Source of the DNA: Plantago ovata
Lineage: Eukaryota > Streptophyta > Magnoliopsida > Lamiales > Plantaginaceae
Length of the DNA: 64,000 nt
Reading direction: 5' to 3'
Assembly (NCBI GenBank): GCA_028274465.1
Contig: CM051457.1
Span: 49,632,362-49,696,361, forward strand
A program made the position numbers and the translations under genes. Numbering within the stretch: the stretch's first letter is position 1; each line of letters opens with the position of its first letter. Positions 1-9,900 of this stretch are shown here, one piece after another. The notes under the pieces were generated by a model. That model ran no database searches, was not told the origin of the DNA, and was given only the letters and a program-made list of their open reading frames with translations.

Positions 1-284
1 CAAAAAGCAGGTAGCACCCTTCACGTACAGCCTCCTAGCTTCCATGGCAGACAATAGAAACTTCTCATCCTTTCTCTTATCTCCTTTCCATACGACTTTC
101 TCCTCTCCAGGTTTTCCCAGGGATATAGCCTTGGTTCGACAGTCCAGTTGCGCGTAGTGCTCGGACAACCAATCCATACCCAGAATAACATCGTAGGTCG
201 ATAGAGGTAGAAATATGAGGTCAACAGGGAAAGTTCTTCCTAGGATGGAAATCTCACATCGCTCGACGAACTTCTTAGTGACTA
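1..284 (-). pseudogene. gypsy pol fragment (end of protease region)
   Basis: Downstream of the gag/protease ORF the reading frame changes near position 285. In the new frame the conceptual protein is typical of the region after the retropepsin active site of plant gypsy elements. It includes the short motif DVILGMDWL around positions 160-190, a hallmark of gypsy protease C-termini. The upstream frame meets a stop at 275-277. Either a small indel has broken the polyprotein, or an assembly error is present. The remainder of pol is beyond the window edge. Confidence 0.7.
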
Positions 285-1621
285 GCTCCCAAAGGCGTAC
301 ATACTTCTAAAGCGTAGGGTAATACTTTGTATGGTAAAACGAGTGATTCAGCAAATACTTCAGCAATAAATGAATGCGTAGCACCAGGATCAAATAAAGC
401 TTTAGAAGAAGTTTGAGCGATCAGTAGCGTACCTTCAACCACATTTGCGGTGTCAGGAACTTCATGACCGCCTATGCTGAAAACTCGGGGCGTCGCCATA
501 GTACCCTTTCCATCATTCCTCGGAGCATAGTCTCCTGGTCTCCCCCCCTTGACAATAGCATGACGGTTCGGACAGTGGCTAATCTTGTGATCCTTACTCC
601 CACAAGCCAAGCATAAGCCCTGTCTTTTCCAGCAGTTGTGCTCATCGTGGTTGACTCCTCCACAGTGGTTGCAGTTCTTCCTTGCCTGGGATGACTGCCC
701 AGACCCTCCAGTAGTGTTGCGAGAACGGTTGTCATGCTGAGTACGGGAATACTTCGACGGTGGTGCCTGATATCCAGATTGATATCCTCCTCGATTCTCC
801 CTCTTATATCCAGATTGGCTTCCTCCTCCATGGCTCCCAGAAGAACTAGAGTGGTTCCTCTTGCTCGAGTATGGCTTATCAGCCATCTTGATCTCCTTGA
901 GACCACTCTCTACCTCGGAGGCGAGTTCGACAGCCTTGAGATAGGTAGGCATATTGGTCCCAAATAGACTGTACCGGATCTCAGAGTTGAGTCCCTTCAC
1001 AAAGTGACGAACCTTCTCTCGTTCATCATCCTGGAAATGCGGCACGTACTTCAGTAACCGGGTAAACTCCGAGTCATAGTCGGCAACATCCATGTTCCCT
1101 TGCACCAAAGCTTGAAATTCATCTCTTCGGTTCTCGTGAACCAGGCGAGGCACGTACTTGTCCATGAAGTCCTTGGTGAAATTCTCCCAGGTACGAGCAA
1201 CTCCCTCTTGCCTCCATCTTGCATTCACGGTTCTCCACCAGTTCCTGGCGGCTCCCACGAACTGGAAAGCAGCAAGCTTGATCTTCCTCTCGTCCGGATA
1301 GTGCAGGATCGAGAATAAGTTCTCCATACCTTCGATCCAGAGTTCAGCCTTACGGGCATCTGGTGTTCCCTCGAACCTCTCAGGATGGAATCGAGTGAAT
1401 CGCTCCGCAGCTTGATCGATGGTCTGGATCGGTGGTGGTGGCGGAGGAGCTGGCTGAACAGGTGGTGCTGGTGCTCCAGCGCGGTGAATGGTTTCGCTGA
1501 AATTCCCCAGAGCAGCGATGATACGGTTCACTTGGTCTCCATTTTCAGCGTGCTGATCGTCTCCACTTCCATTGCTGCTGGCGCCACGAGTGTTTCTGCG
1601 ACTCATTCTAACAAAGGGCAC
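275..1621 (-). CDS. gypsy Gag and start of aspartic protease
   Basis: This 448-residue ORF encodes the structural Gag of the gypsy element. Residues about 60-90 carry a proline run, followed by a retrotransposon-gag domain (about 85-225) with the typical F-x-P-x-x-F-E-G, A-E-x-W and A-R-N-W-W signatures. A Ser/Gly/Arg-rich stretch follows, and then a Cys/His cluster (about 320-358) with two closely spaced knuckle-like motifs, CNHCGGVNHDEHNC and CLACGSKDHKISHC. Near residue 408 the retropepsin motif appears as DPGATHSF, where most elements have DSGATHSF. The Pro variant is also common in plant gypsy elements. The N-terminal MSRRNTRG may be the true start, six codons downstream of the first Met. 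The ORF ends by frameshift just after the protease motif, so this copy is probably not functional. Confidence 0.85.
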   Translation of the reverse strand: MPFVRMSRRNTRGASSNGSGDDQHAENGDQVNRIIAALGNFSETIHRAGAPAPPVQPAPPPPPPIQTIDQAAERFTRFHPERFEGTPDARKAELWIEGMENLFSILHYPDERKIKLAAFQFVGAARNWWRTVNARWRQEGVARTWENFTKDFMDKYVPRLVHENRRDEFQALVQGNMDVADYDSEFTRLLKYVPHFQDDEREKVRHFVKGLNSEIRYSLFGTNMPTYLKAVELASEVESGLKEIKMADKPYSSKRNHSSSSGSHGGGSQSGYKRENRGGYQSGYQAPPSKYSRTQHDNRSRNTTGGSGQSSQARKNCNHCGGVNHDEHNCWKRQGLCLACGSKDHKISHCPNRHAIVKGGRPGDYAPRNDGKGTMATPRVFSIGGHEVPDTANVVEGTLLIAQTSSKALFDPGATHSFIAEVFAESLVLPYKVLPYALEVCTPLGASH

Positions 1622-1977
1622 TACGTAGCAGTTGATTTAACAACCTCGAATCTCTTAACTTAGAAAAGAGCAGAAAACAAAGAACTAAGGCCAGTACTTA
1701 ATCTTCTACAACAGGTATAAACTGAGCAGTGAAGAAGAAAACATGCCTTCATCTTTAAAACAAAACGCAAAAACAAGAAAACAACGAAGTCTCAAAACAG
1801 CCAAGCATGCAATAAAACAAAAGAAAAACGGTCTCTACTCGTCTTAGCGAGGAAAACAGAAAACCACAGAGTCAAGTGAATCGGAAAAGCATAAGCAGTC
1901 TCAGTCGGCTGAACTAAAAGAAAAACTCGCTTGGCAAAAACAAAGAAATTCGGTACGAGCTCGAAAAGGCATCTATC

Positions 1978-2442
1978 CTAATAGGCGTCCTCGCTATCAT
2001 CCTCGGAACGTCGCTCGGGCACGTGAGCATCTCCTCCTTCTTCCTTAGAGGGGTCCTCCTCGGGATCTTCTTCGGATTCGTCTTCGTCTTCACTCTTACC
2101 TCTACGGGATGGTCCGCAACCCTCGGGGAACGTCCTCCGAGCCTTTCTCCTGCGAATCCTGATGCCAACGTTGGACGCGGTTAACGAAACAAAACCAGAG
2201 TGCTCCTTTGCGGCGCGTAATGCCGTCTTAAGAAATCCAATCTCCGCTTCCTTCGTTGCTATCTCATCTCGAAGCTTAAAGTTCTCCAGCCAATAGTGAT
2301 CACGTTCATGTACGACCCTATCCATCACGAATCCAGGATAAACGCCAGCAACAGGAACGGAGGTATACGGGTTAAACTCTCCATAAACTAGGCGGTAACG
2401 AATAACCTTCTTCTCAGAACTCATACCTATCTGTAAGCACAC
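1978..2442 (-). CDS. Small leader ORF between gypsy LTR and gag
   Basis: A 154-residue ORF lies between the primer site and gag on the sense strand of the element. The more likely start is the internal Met at residue 7 (MSSEKK). The middle contains a short heptad-like stretch (about 55-85: LENFKLRDEIATKEAEIGFL) that suggests a coiled coil. The C-terminus is strongly acidic with Ser/Glu/Asp runs, and an arginine/lysine patch lies before it. I do not recognise a catalytic domain. Some long-LTR plant gypsy elements carry an extra leader ORF before gag, so it is plausibly a genuine element-encoded protein rather than noise, but its function is unknown. Confidence 0.5.
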   Translation of the reverse strand: MCLQIGMSSEKKVIRYRLVYGEFNPYTSVPVAGVYPGFVMDRVVHERDHYWLENFKLRDEIATKEAEIGFLKTALRAAKEHSGFVSLTASNVGIRIRRRKARRTFPEGCGPSRRGKSEDEDESEEDPEEDPSKEEGGDAHVPERRSEDDSEDAY

Positions 2443-2684
2443 ACGCGTATTTAACTAGTTAATAACTACGTCAGAATCAAAACAACCACGGAAGGTCAAC
2501 AGTTTCAGAATGGGTCAGAGGTCGTCAGAAACAGAACAGAGAAGATGAAGAAACGGTTCAAGGTTAGTACGTGAGACTCGAATCAGAAAAGCAACAGAAA
2601 ATAAAAGACCTAACCAGCGACTCGGACCCTCACACACCCCAAAGGTCAAAAGATCCTATCCTAGCAAGCTCGAGTTTGAACCTC

Positions 2685-2696
2685 GCTCTGATACCA
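2685..2696 (-). promoter_or_regulatory. Primer binding site, tRNA-iMet type
   Basis: On the minus strand the sequence TGGTATCAGAGC is complementary to the 3' end of plant initiator tRNA-Met. It sits two bases inside the 5' LTR end at 2699. This fixes the LTR boundary and the direction of the element. Confidence 0.9.
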
Positions 2697-3751
2697 ACTG
2701 TAACGGTACCGGTTTTGGAAACAAAAATAATTTCTTGTAAAAGGAATATCAAAAAATACTTTAATAACAACGGTCGGCAATAAATGCCAAAATAATCTTT
2801 GACGCTAACAGTAATAAACAATATCCAATGACAACTCAAGTTCGAATGAACAACGAATGAAGACAATAAAAGTTTATCTTCTTATTTTGAAAAGAAACCC
2901 AAGACACCCCAGACCCTTCTCTCAGTCGCTGGCATCCTAGTCACGCACATCCTCAGCAGCATCTGGAAGGAAGGAATTTTGAAAACAAAAGAGTGTGAGA
3001 TAAAGGATCTCAGTGAGGTTCTAAGTTAAAACAGAAAGTGAACAGTTTTAAAATCAAAAATCCTTTTCAGAAAAACGAGCAAACAGAACAGAACACATAT
3101 AACAGATTAACAGAACAGATACGTTGTAGACCGTTGGTGCAGCCCGCCTTATTGCTCCTACTCCCAGAATGCCCTTATAACTCCCTCCAGAGGGTGCACA
3201 ACTCCGGACAGAAACAGAAACCCCCGTGTACTTTGGGGAAACAGATCCTACGACCCTAATAGACCTCAGCGACTTCTGCCTCGCGCCTAAAAGGGAATAG
3301 ACTAGGCCATAATCAAGCAAACCCGATAGTCCTCTACTACCCAAGCCTACCTAACCACAACCTAATCGACCGGTCACACAGAATCTGAACAGATACAGAA
3401 CAACAGATACAGATAATTAACACCGAGAGGTGTTCCTGCAGAAAAGTCAGTCCAGAACAGAGTAGCAATAAACAGAAATGTAAAAAGTCATACTTAGGAC
3501 TTATACTTTTACGCGGAAGCATACAGTAAACAGTGTATAGTAATAGCACAAGTTGTCACATATCCTTCCAGTTTTTCGCAAATAATAGGTTTAGGGGTGA
3601 ACACTCACCTTAACTTGCGAGCAAAAGACCTTCAACGAGAAATGAGCTTTACGGGTTTACGGACAACGGAGAACCTAACAAGAAAGTACTAACCGCACTT
3701 TAGAAGTCGAACGGACGGAAGGAAAAAGGTTGAAAAAAGAATGGTAAAGAC

Positions 3752-3812
3752 GGGGTTCGAACTCGGGACCTCTAAGTTAATCAACCAAGAACCTAACCAA
3801 CTAGGCTAGCAA
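3752..3812 (-). other. tRNA-like sequence with pol III A and B boxes inside the LTR
   Basis: On the minus strand, TAGCCTAGTTGG (3797-3808) matches the internal A-box consensus and GAGTTCGAACCCC (about 3752-3764) matches the B-box consensus, at tRNA-like spacing. No complete cloverleaf could be drawn with confidence. The same arrangement occurs in the second LTR copy at 59427-59485, so it is a resident part of the LTR. Confidence 0.6.
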
Positions 3813-5048
3813 GTCAAGTCAATACTAACTTACAAAAACAGAAACTAAGGTTGAAACATTTTCAGAAACTCTTTCGATTTTCAGATTCTGGAAATTACCA
3901 AAATACCCTCAGTGGTAAATTGCAAAATAACCCCTTTTCAAAAACAAACAGTACAAACAAACCAGCAGTTTTCCAAACACTTAACAGTCTTCACAGAACA
4001 AAAAGATTTCGAGAAAAACTTATTGTCAGTCAACTACGGTCAAAGGTAAAACTGCAAAAAGGTCCTTTAGGTTTTAAGGTTTCCCTAATCAGTCCACAAA
4101 GTTCCAAAACAGTAACAACAAGGTCCAAAAGTCCTTTCGAGGTCAATCAGGAAAACAAAGTCAACATACGAGGTCAATAAGTTCACAAGTCCAGCCAAAC
4201 AGTAACTACAATCTAACAACCTAAGTCCCGGTTCTCGGTTCGAATCAAATAACAAGGTCAGATCGATCAAGGGTAAAATAGTCCAAGGTAAAAAGTTCAA
4301 ACAAAATATGAGAATACAAGTTTCGAATCGAGAGCAGCAGTAAAGGAACGAGATTTACCTTCGAATCGAAATAAAAGGTTGAACAATCTGCAAATCGAAT
4401 AAATCGAAAAGAAAAAGGGAATTAAACAAGATTCGAATTGAATTCGTAATCAAAATCGAATTCGAAACCGAAGGATAAAAGGAACCGAGATCTCTTACCG
4501 ATCGAAACAGTAAAGACCGGCGGCGGACGAAATCGGAGCGGCGAGCGGGATCGCGGCGCGGCGAGAGAGACAAACAGAACGGAACGGCGGCGGCGTACGG
4601 TCAGGCGGCGCGCGAGTAACAGAGATCGAACGGCGGCGACACAGAATCACGGGGACAGAGACCGCGGCGATTGGATCAATCGGACAAGCGGCGGCGAACA
4701 GAGCAGCAAAGCGCGGCGAGGACGGAGCGGCGCGGTGCGGCGGTCGATCAGACACGGACAGGCGAAACGATTGGATCGATCGAATTGATCGATCGACAAC
4801 ACCGATCGGCGGACGGCGGGAGCAAATCGCGGTGGCGGCGACTGGATCGAACGGCGCGGCAGCAACAAACGAACGCGGCGGACGGCGGACAGACCGGAGG
4901 AGGCGGCGGCGACAGGCAACGGCGCGGCAGCAGCAGCAACAGAACTCTCTTCCCTTTTTTTCTTTCTCTTTTCTTTTCTCTCTAATTTTTCTTTCTTTCT
5001 TCTCTTTGTGTTTGACGGCTGATGAGTGAGGAGGGAATGGAGAAGAAT

Positions 5049-5076
5049 AGGGTTAGGGTTAGGTTAGGTTAGTGGG
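5049..5076 (-). promoter_or_regulatory. Telo-box-like tract in LTR
   Basis: The plus strand reads AGGGTTAGGGTTAGG followed by two TTAGG units; on the minus (sense) strand this gives AACCCTAACCCTA. It lies between the AT-rich start of the LTR and the purine-rich leader, where promoter elements would be expected. A similar tract is at 63967-63982 in the second LTR. Telo-boxes (AAACCCTAA) occur in promoters of plant growth and ribosomal-protein genes. A promoter role here is inferred. Confidence 0.45.
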
Positions 5077-5307
5077 TCGGTCAATCAGGCCTTTGACCAG
5101 GCTAAGAAATTGGGCCAAACGAAAGGCTAAACAGATTAGAAAGTCCAGCTCGAACCAAACGAAACGAAACGATCTAACTTACGCGAAATTAATTAAATAA
5201 TTATCGAATAAATAATTTACTCTGATAATTAATTAACAAAATAAATAATTAAATAATAAAATAATAATTAAATAATTAAATAAATATTAAAAAAACGGGA
5301 TGTTACA

Positions 5308-5346
5308 AGCTTCTGAGACTAGCTTCTGAGACTAGCTTCTGAGACT
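5308..5346 (+). repeat. 13-bp tandem repeat, three copies
   Basis: AGCTTCTGAGACT is repeated three times without change, directly abutting the outer end of the gypsy LTR. The first copy contains the expected 5-bp target duplication position (AGCTT), but the other side of the insertion is outside the window. Confidence 0.9.
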
Positions 5347-5904
5347 TTAAAGTTCTTGGACCTGAAATACAACTTGGAGAGGGGGGGGGGAGGGGTTTAG
5401 TAACGACTACCCGGTTTGTCTTAGATCAAACTGGTGGACCGACTTTACGTGTAGAAGATTGCTAGTCTCTCTAGAAAATAAGGTAGAGAGTGGATTATTG
5501 AGTATATATTGATTACCTTCAAATGATGGAGTATGAAGGCTATTTATAGCTCTCATATCCAATTAGTCTTCTTCAAGATCGTGCCAAGTGTCCGACTAGG
5601 ATGGAGCCACATATGTGTGAAAGGACTATTAGAATTTGATGGGCTTGGGCCATTATGCAAGGCTTTGTTCCTCTTGGGCTTTCTCTATCTTCTATAGTGG
5701 ATCATTTGGGGAGGACCAAGATACTAGAAGACAGTCCATATATATCACTTGGTCGGCCCTAAATGTAGAGCGTCCTTTGGAACGTCCAAATACGCACTTC
5801 AAGGATTGAACATAATTTCACATTAACATTTTTAACCAACAAAATAAAATTTATTAACAAGACAACTAATTGTACAAGATTAACGTTGATTATGAGGATT
5901 AAAT
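5347..5904 (-). other. LTR-like or promoter-like fragment, no gene
   Basis: No coding sequence is seen here. On the minus strand GCTATAAATAGCC (about 5540-5551) is a good TATA box, followed by transcript-leader-like sequence. This suggests a decayed LTR or the promoter of a gene disrupted by the gypsy insertion. A G-rich tract (about 5378-5393) is near its left end. The last part (about 5800-5904) is AT-rich. Confidence 0.4.
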
Positions 5905-6736
5905 CAGGGGCGGCCCAAGGGCTGTGCAGTCAGCCCAACTGCACAGGGCCACATTTCCCTTGGGCCCTCGAGGCCCAGTATGCTAAAGCCCATTACTAGG
6001 CTGCTGCAAAATTAATTTTTTTTTTTTATTAAACTGAATTTTCAGAAACCACACGGTGACTCTTCACCTTCTTCCTCAAGCGGCCGTAACTTCTGGTTTC
6101 TTACTCGGAGATTCGATTTATCCCTCTTTCTTCTCAACCTCCATTAACTCTCCATCAATTTCTCTATTTCCTAAAAATTACCGTTTGAATTTCAATCTAT
6201 ATATATACATCATGTTTTGGAATTTACTTTTACCCAATTTGAATCATCTTCTATTATTTTGGTTTACTCTACTCATATTAAACAAGAAAACAGTGGAGAT
6301 TTTTCATAGTATTGATAATTTCGGTCTATCTCAGTTGTGGGCATCTTTGAGTTTTGAAGGTATTTGCTTCATATTTGATCAATACTCTTATTTGAATTTT
6401 TTAGGGTTTTTGTATTTTCCTAATTCTTGGTGAATTATTTTTTCTAGGCTGGCTGTTGATGTGAAGACTGGACTGGATTGCTGGACGCCTGAAATATGTA
6501 TTGACCGATGACATTTGCTTTCTTCTTGATTCTATATTTCTATGCTACTACTGCCCATCCCAGGAAGTTTTCTCTACTTTTGCTGTGATATGTCAAGACT
6601 TTTTTCGCTTTTTTCTTGCTAAAAATTTTGTTGGTTGTGCAATTTGTTTCTTAAAAAGAAATTTGTATTTAATATTATTACTTTGGGCCTTGTTTAAAAT
6701 TTTGCACGTCGACTCTGAAAGTTAGAGCCGCCCCTG
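5905..6736. mobile_element. Non-autonomous hAT transposon
   Basis: The element begins CAGGGGCGGC and ends GCCGCCCCTG, an exact 10-bp terminal inverted repeat of the hAT (Tip100/zinc-finger hAT) type. It is flanked by a perfect 8-bp target duplication GATTAAAT (5897-5904 and 6737-6744). The 832-bp interior has only short AT-rich ORFs and no recognisable transposase, so it must be mobilised in trans. It lies about 260 bp upstream of the DEG7 start codon. Confidence 0.92.
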
Positions 6737-6744
6737 GATTAAAT

Positions 6745-6994
6745 AGTATTATGAATGGATTAATAAAGATTACTTTTCCTTGTCACATGTCAGTTTCTTA
6801 TAGCCAGTGTTGTTGGAGACAATGTTGGATTATTTGTTGGAGAAGATATCATCTCATTCACAGTCTACAACTCTACACGTTTGCAATTATAAAAAACAAA
6901 CACAGAAGAGGCTGAGATACAATCATAGAAAGAGGAAATGGAGCTATAGACACATAAATGATAAATCAATCAAAGCTACTACCGAAATACTACT
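6745..6994 (+). promoter_or_regulatory. DEG7 proximal promoter and 5' leader
   Basis: The sequence between the hAT element and the DEG7 start codon has a TATA-like AATTATAAAAAAC around 6884-6896, which would place transcription start near 6915-6930. No upstream exon with the usual DEG7 N-terminus was found. Small out-of-frame ATGs occur in the presumptive leader (for example near 6958). Confidence 0.4.
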
Positions 6995-9900
6995 ATGGTG
7001 TTTTGTTTCGCTCCTATACCCAATTTTTCCATTTTATTTCCAAAAAATCGTTTGAACCGCCGGCTCACCGGCCCACCGCTTCGCCGGCTTCCCCTTTTCT
7101 GGCGGTCCGCACCGGTTTCGAGGTTAACTGCTCGACAGGCCGGTCCAATCCGGTTCGGAGAAGACTTTTTGGATGAGCCGGAGCATCTCGCCACCGCCGA
7201 GGACTGGCGGAAGACGCTCGATAAAGTAGTGCCAGCTGTCGTCGTCCTTCGAGTTACCGCCTGCAGAGCCTTTGACACCTACTCTCCCGGCTCTTCGCAT
7301 GCTACTGGTTTTGTTGTTGACAAGCGCCGTGGCATCATTCTCACCAATCGCCATGTCGTGAAGACTGGTTAGATTGTGACTGATTTGATTAACTTGATTT
7401 ATGTATTTTAATTAGGTTGATAATGTGATCTGATTTGTTGTTTATTGTTTTATAGGACCGGTAGTGGCCGAAGCGGTCTTCGTGAACCGGGAAGAAGTTC
7501 CGGTTTATCCTATTTATAGGGACCCTGTGAGTTTCTCTCATAATCATTTAGTCTATGTTCTCTTATTATGCAAACTCATTATAATTAATTCTGTTCAAGT
7601 TCATTGGGTTCCCGTTCGGATTTGCCTAGTTGTATTTTATACTATAAATAATTCAGTTAGTTATAGTTCAATTCTATTTAGACGAAAAGAAGTCAAAATC
7701 AAAATAACTTGTTATTATGTTTAAGCAAAGTAATTGTGTGATCGTGGATGTGTTTTTTAGTTTTATTTTATTAATAGTCACTCAATTGTGATAACTCTGA
7801 AATTGAGTGTTGGTTGAACAGTTCTGATTGGTGTTTCGTGGTAGGTACATGATTTTGGCTTCTTCCGTTATGACCCTACTGCCATACAATTTCTGAGCTA
7901 TGAGGAGATTCCTCTTGCACCTGAGGCCGCATATGTGGGCCTTGAAGTTAGGATTGTGGGCAATGATAGTGGTGAAAAGGTAAATTTAGGTTTCTAGCAT
8001 GCTCTCCATACGTGATTATTATAGAGAGATCAATAGAAGAAAGTTATATTAGAAAGTTAATGGTTTATCTTCTACTTAGGCTGACAAGTTTGAGATATCA
8101 ACAGTGCTTTGAATCTGTTCCTCCATGTTATACTATTTCTGTATTGTAGCTTTAGTGTATACTTTCCTATATTTTTGCATGGTGGTCAAGCCTTATTGTT
8201 TCCTTCTCATTTTAAGCAATATACAGTATATCTTACTAAAAAAATTAAACATATTCTGTTGTCTTCCTATTGTTGCAGTTGTCTATTTTAGCTGGCACCC
8301 TTGCACGGTTGGATAGAGATGCTCCAATTTATACAAGGTACATATTCCATGTTAATATGCCCTTTGTCTTTTCGGAGTCTCAGACCATGTATATTTTTGG
8401 CCGTGAGCATTATGTGAGAAGTGTTCTGCAGTCTCAGTTGCTTCAGTAAGACAAATAGTACACATGGTTAGGAAAGTTCAATGATGATTGATTTTGAATT
8501 TCATGCCGTGAACTCGTGATACCTACAACGTTTCTAGTGCTTTCTGATATTCTACTAGTCTGGTATGCCAAAAACTTTTATTGCTCAATGCTCATGCGTT
8601 CTGGTAAAAAGAAAATGTCTCGAGTGTCAGAAAGAATACTAAGGGTTGAATGAGTTACATTAGATGCTATGCTATGGCTGATTGTTGAGTGATATGAGGA
8701 AGAGGACTTTATAGAGGATGAAATCCCAGGATAGAGATCAATCACGGAACAAGATAAAGATATCCTACATATAAAAATAGATTTATGTAAATTCTAATTG
8801 ACATCGAGTTTGGTAATATTTCATTGGTTATTCCCCTTCTCTTGAGTTGCAACAATTTGAGTAGACAGACATCTTATATGTTCTTATCTTTCACGTTGTT
8901 TCCAATATAGTGTAATTAATGAATATTCTTCATGGCCGTAGATTGGCTAGTTCCATGTTCAATGTCTTTGTGTTGCGATAAATGAAGTTTTTATTTATGC
9001 AGGGATGGGTATAATGACTTCAATACATTCTACTTGCAAGTAAGCTTTCTGATGATAGATGCATCCCCAATGAAAAACCTTGGTATATACTTGTTCGCCT
9101 TAGCTTTTCTTAGTTATTATGCTGAGGGATATATCTTGCCAAGCACACATGTGATAATTGCTGGTCAGTTTTCACTTCGATTTTTATTTCTTTTTTTCCT
9201 TTAATTGTTCTGGAGGAGAGAATACTTAGTACTAAGTTAACAAGCCACAATATAAATGGATTAAAGAGAGTATGATTTTGTCATGGCCATATAATGTACC
9301 TTGAACTGGGCGTGTCTTCTTGGGAAGTAAACAAATATGGTTCTAGCACTACCATTGTAAAAATACTCAAATTGTCAAGTGCAGTCTTTTATTTGATCTT
9401 CATATATTGTTCCTCTTCCTCAATAGTGAATTTATTTTGCGTAGAAGATGGTAGTGATGGAAACATTCTGATAAATTCCTGATAAGAATAGAGAACACCG
9501 TAGTATTTATTTTTTTACGTAGCAGTATTTGACAATCTAATTTTGTGGCTTCTGATTCTGACCCTCATAATCTAAAATTTGCACCTAGATAATTGCAGCA
9601 TTGTTTGTTTTATTGTTCTAAAATGTTTCCTGGAACACAGGCGGCCTCCGGAACGAAAGGTGGTTCAAGTGGCTCTCCTGTGATTGATCGTCAAGGTAGA
9701 GCTGTTGCTTTGAATGCTGGGGGTAAAACAACCAGTGCATCTGCGTTTTACTTGCCTCTGGAACGAGTAAGTACACAGTTTACTAATACCGAGATGTTTG
9801 TGTTAAACACCAGAATTTCCACTCCCAGTTGTTCATGACTGAAGTTTGCTTTTCATTGTCTGTATCTTCTTTTCATAGTCCAACCAATGCATGTTATTTC

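Larger units (their letters stand above)
1..5307 (-). mobile_element. Ty3/gypsy LTR retrotransposon, 5' part
   Basis: This is the 5' half of a gypsy-type retrotransposon running right to left. In its own direction the order is LTR (5307 to 2699), PBS, a small leader ORF, gag, and the start of the protease region. The rest of pol and the 3' LTR lie outside the window to the left. The LTR begins TGTAACATCCCG and ends TTACA. The long LTR, the iMet primer site and the gag with a cysteine/histidine cluster fit a plant chromovirus-like lineage (Tekay/Del type), but the lineage is an inference because RT and integrase are not in view. A truncated LTR of the same family and orientation lies at 58060-64000. 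Confidence 0.85.
2699..5307 (-). repeat. 5' LTR of gypsy element (2.6 kb)
   Basis: The LTR starts (minus strand) TGTAACATCCCG at 5307 and ends CCGTTACA at 2699, next to the iMet PBS. From its own 5' end it contains a very AT-rich stretch (about 5185-5295), a telomere-repeat-like tract (5049-5076), a purine-rich leader (about 4945-5030) and a CGG/CGA-rich segment (about 4500-4940). The rest is lower complexity, with a tRNA-like sequence at 3752-3812. Small ORFs inside the CGG-rich part are compositional and not real genes. The copy at 58060-64000 aligns along most of its length. Confidence 0.85.

Noticed and set aside
4495..4985. Several overlapping Arg/Ser/Pro-rich open frames on both strands
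   Set aside because: They lie in the CGG/CGA-rich segment of the gypsy LTR, are open because of base composition, and the same happens at 63529-63941 in the other LTR copy.
6056..6725. Possible small proteins inside the hAT element
   Set aside because: They are AT-rich, rich in Phe/Leu/Ser, have no transposase motif, and lie between well-defined terminal repeats of a non-autonomous element.
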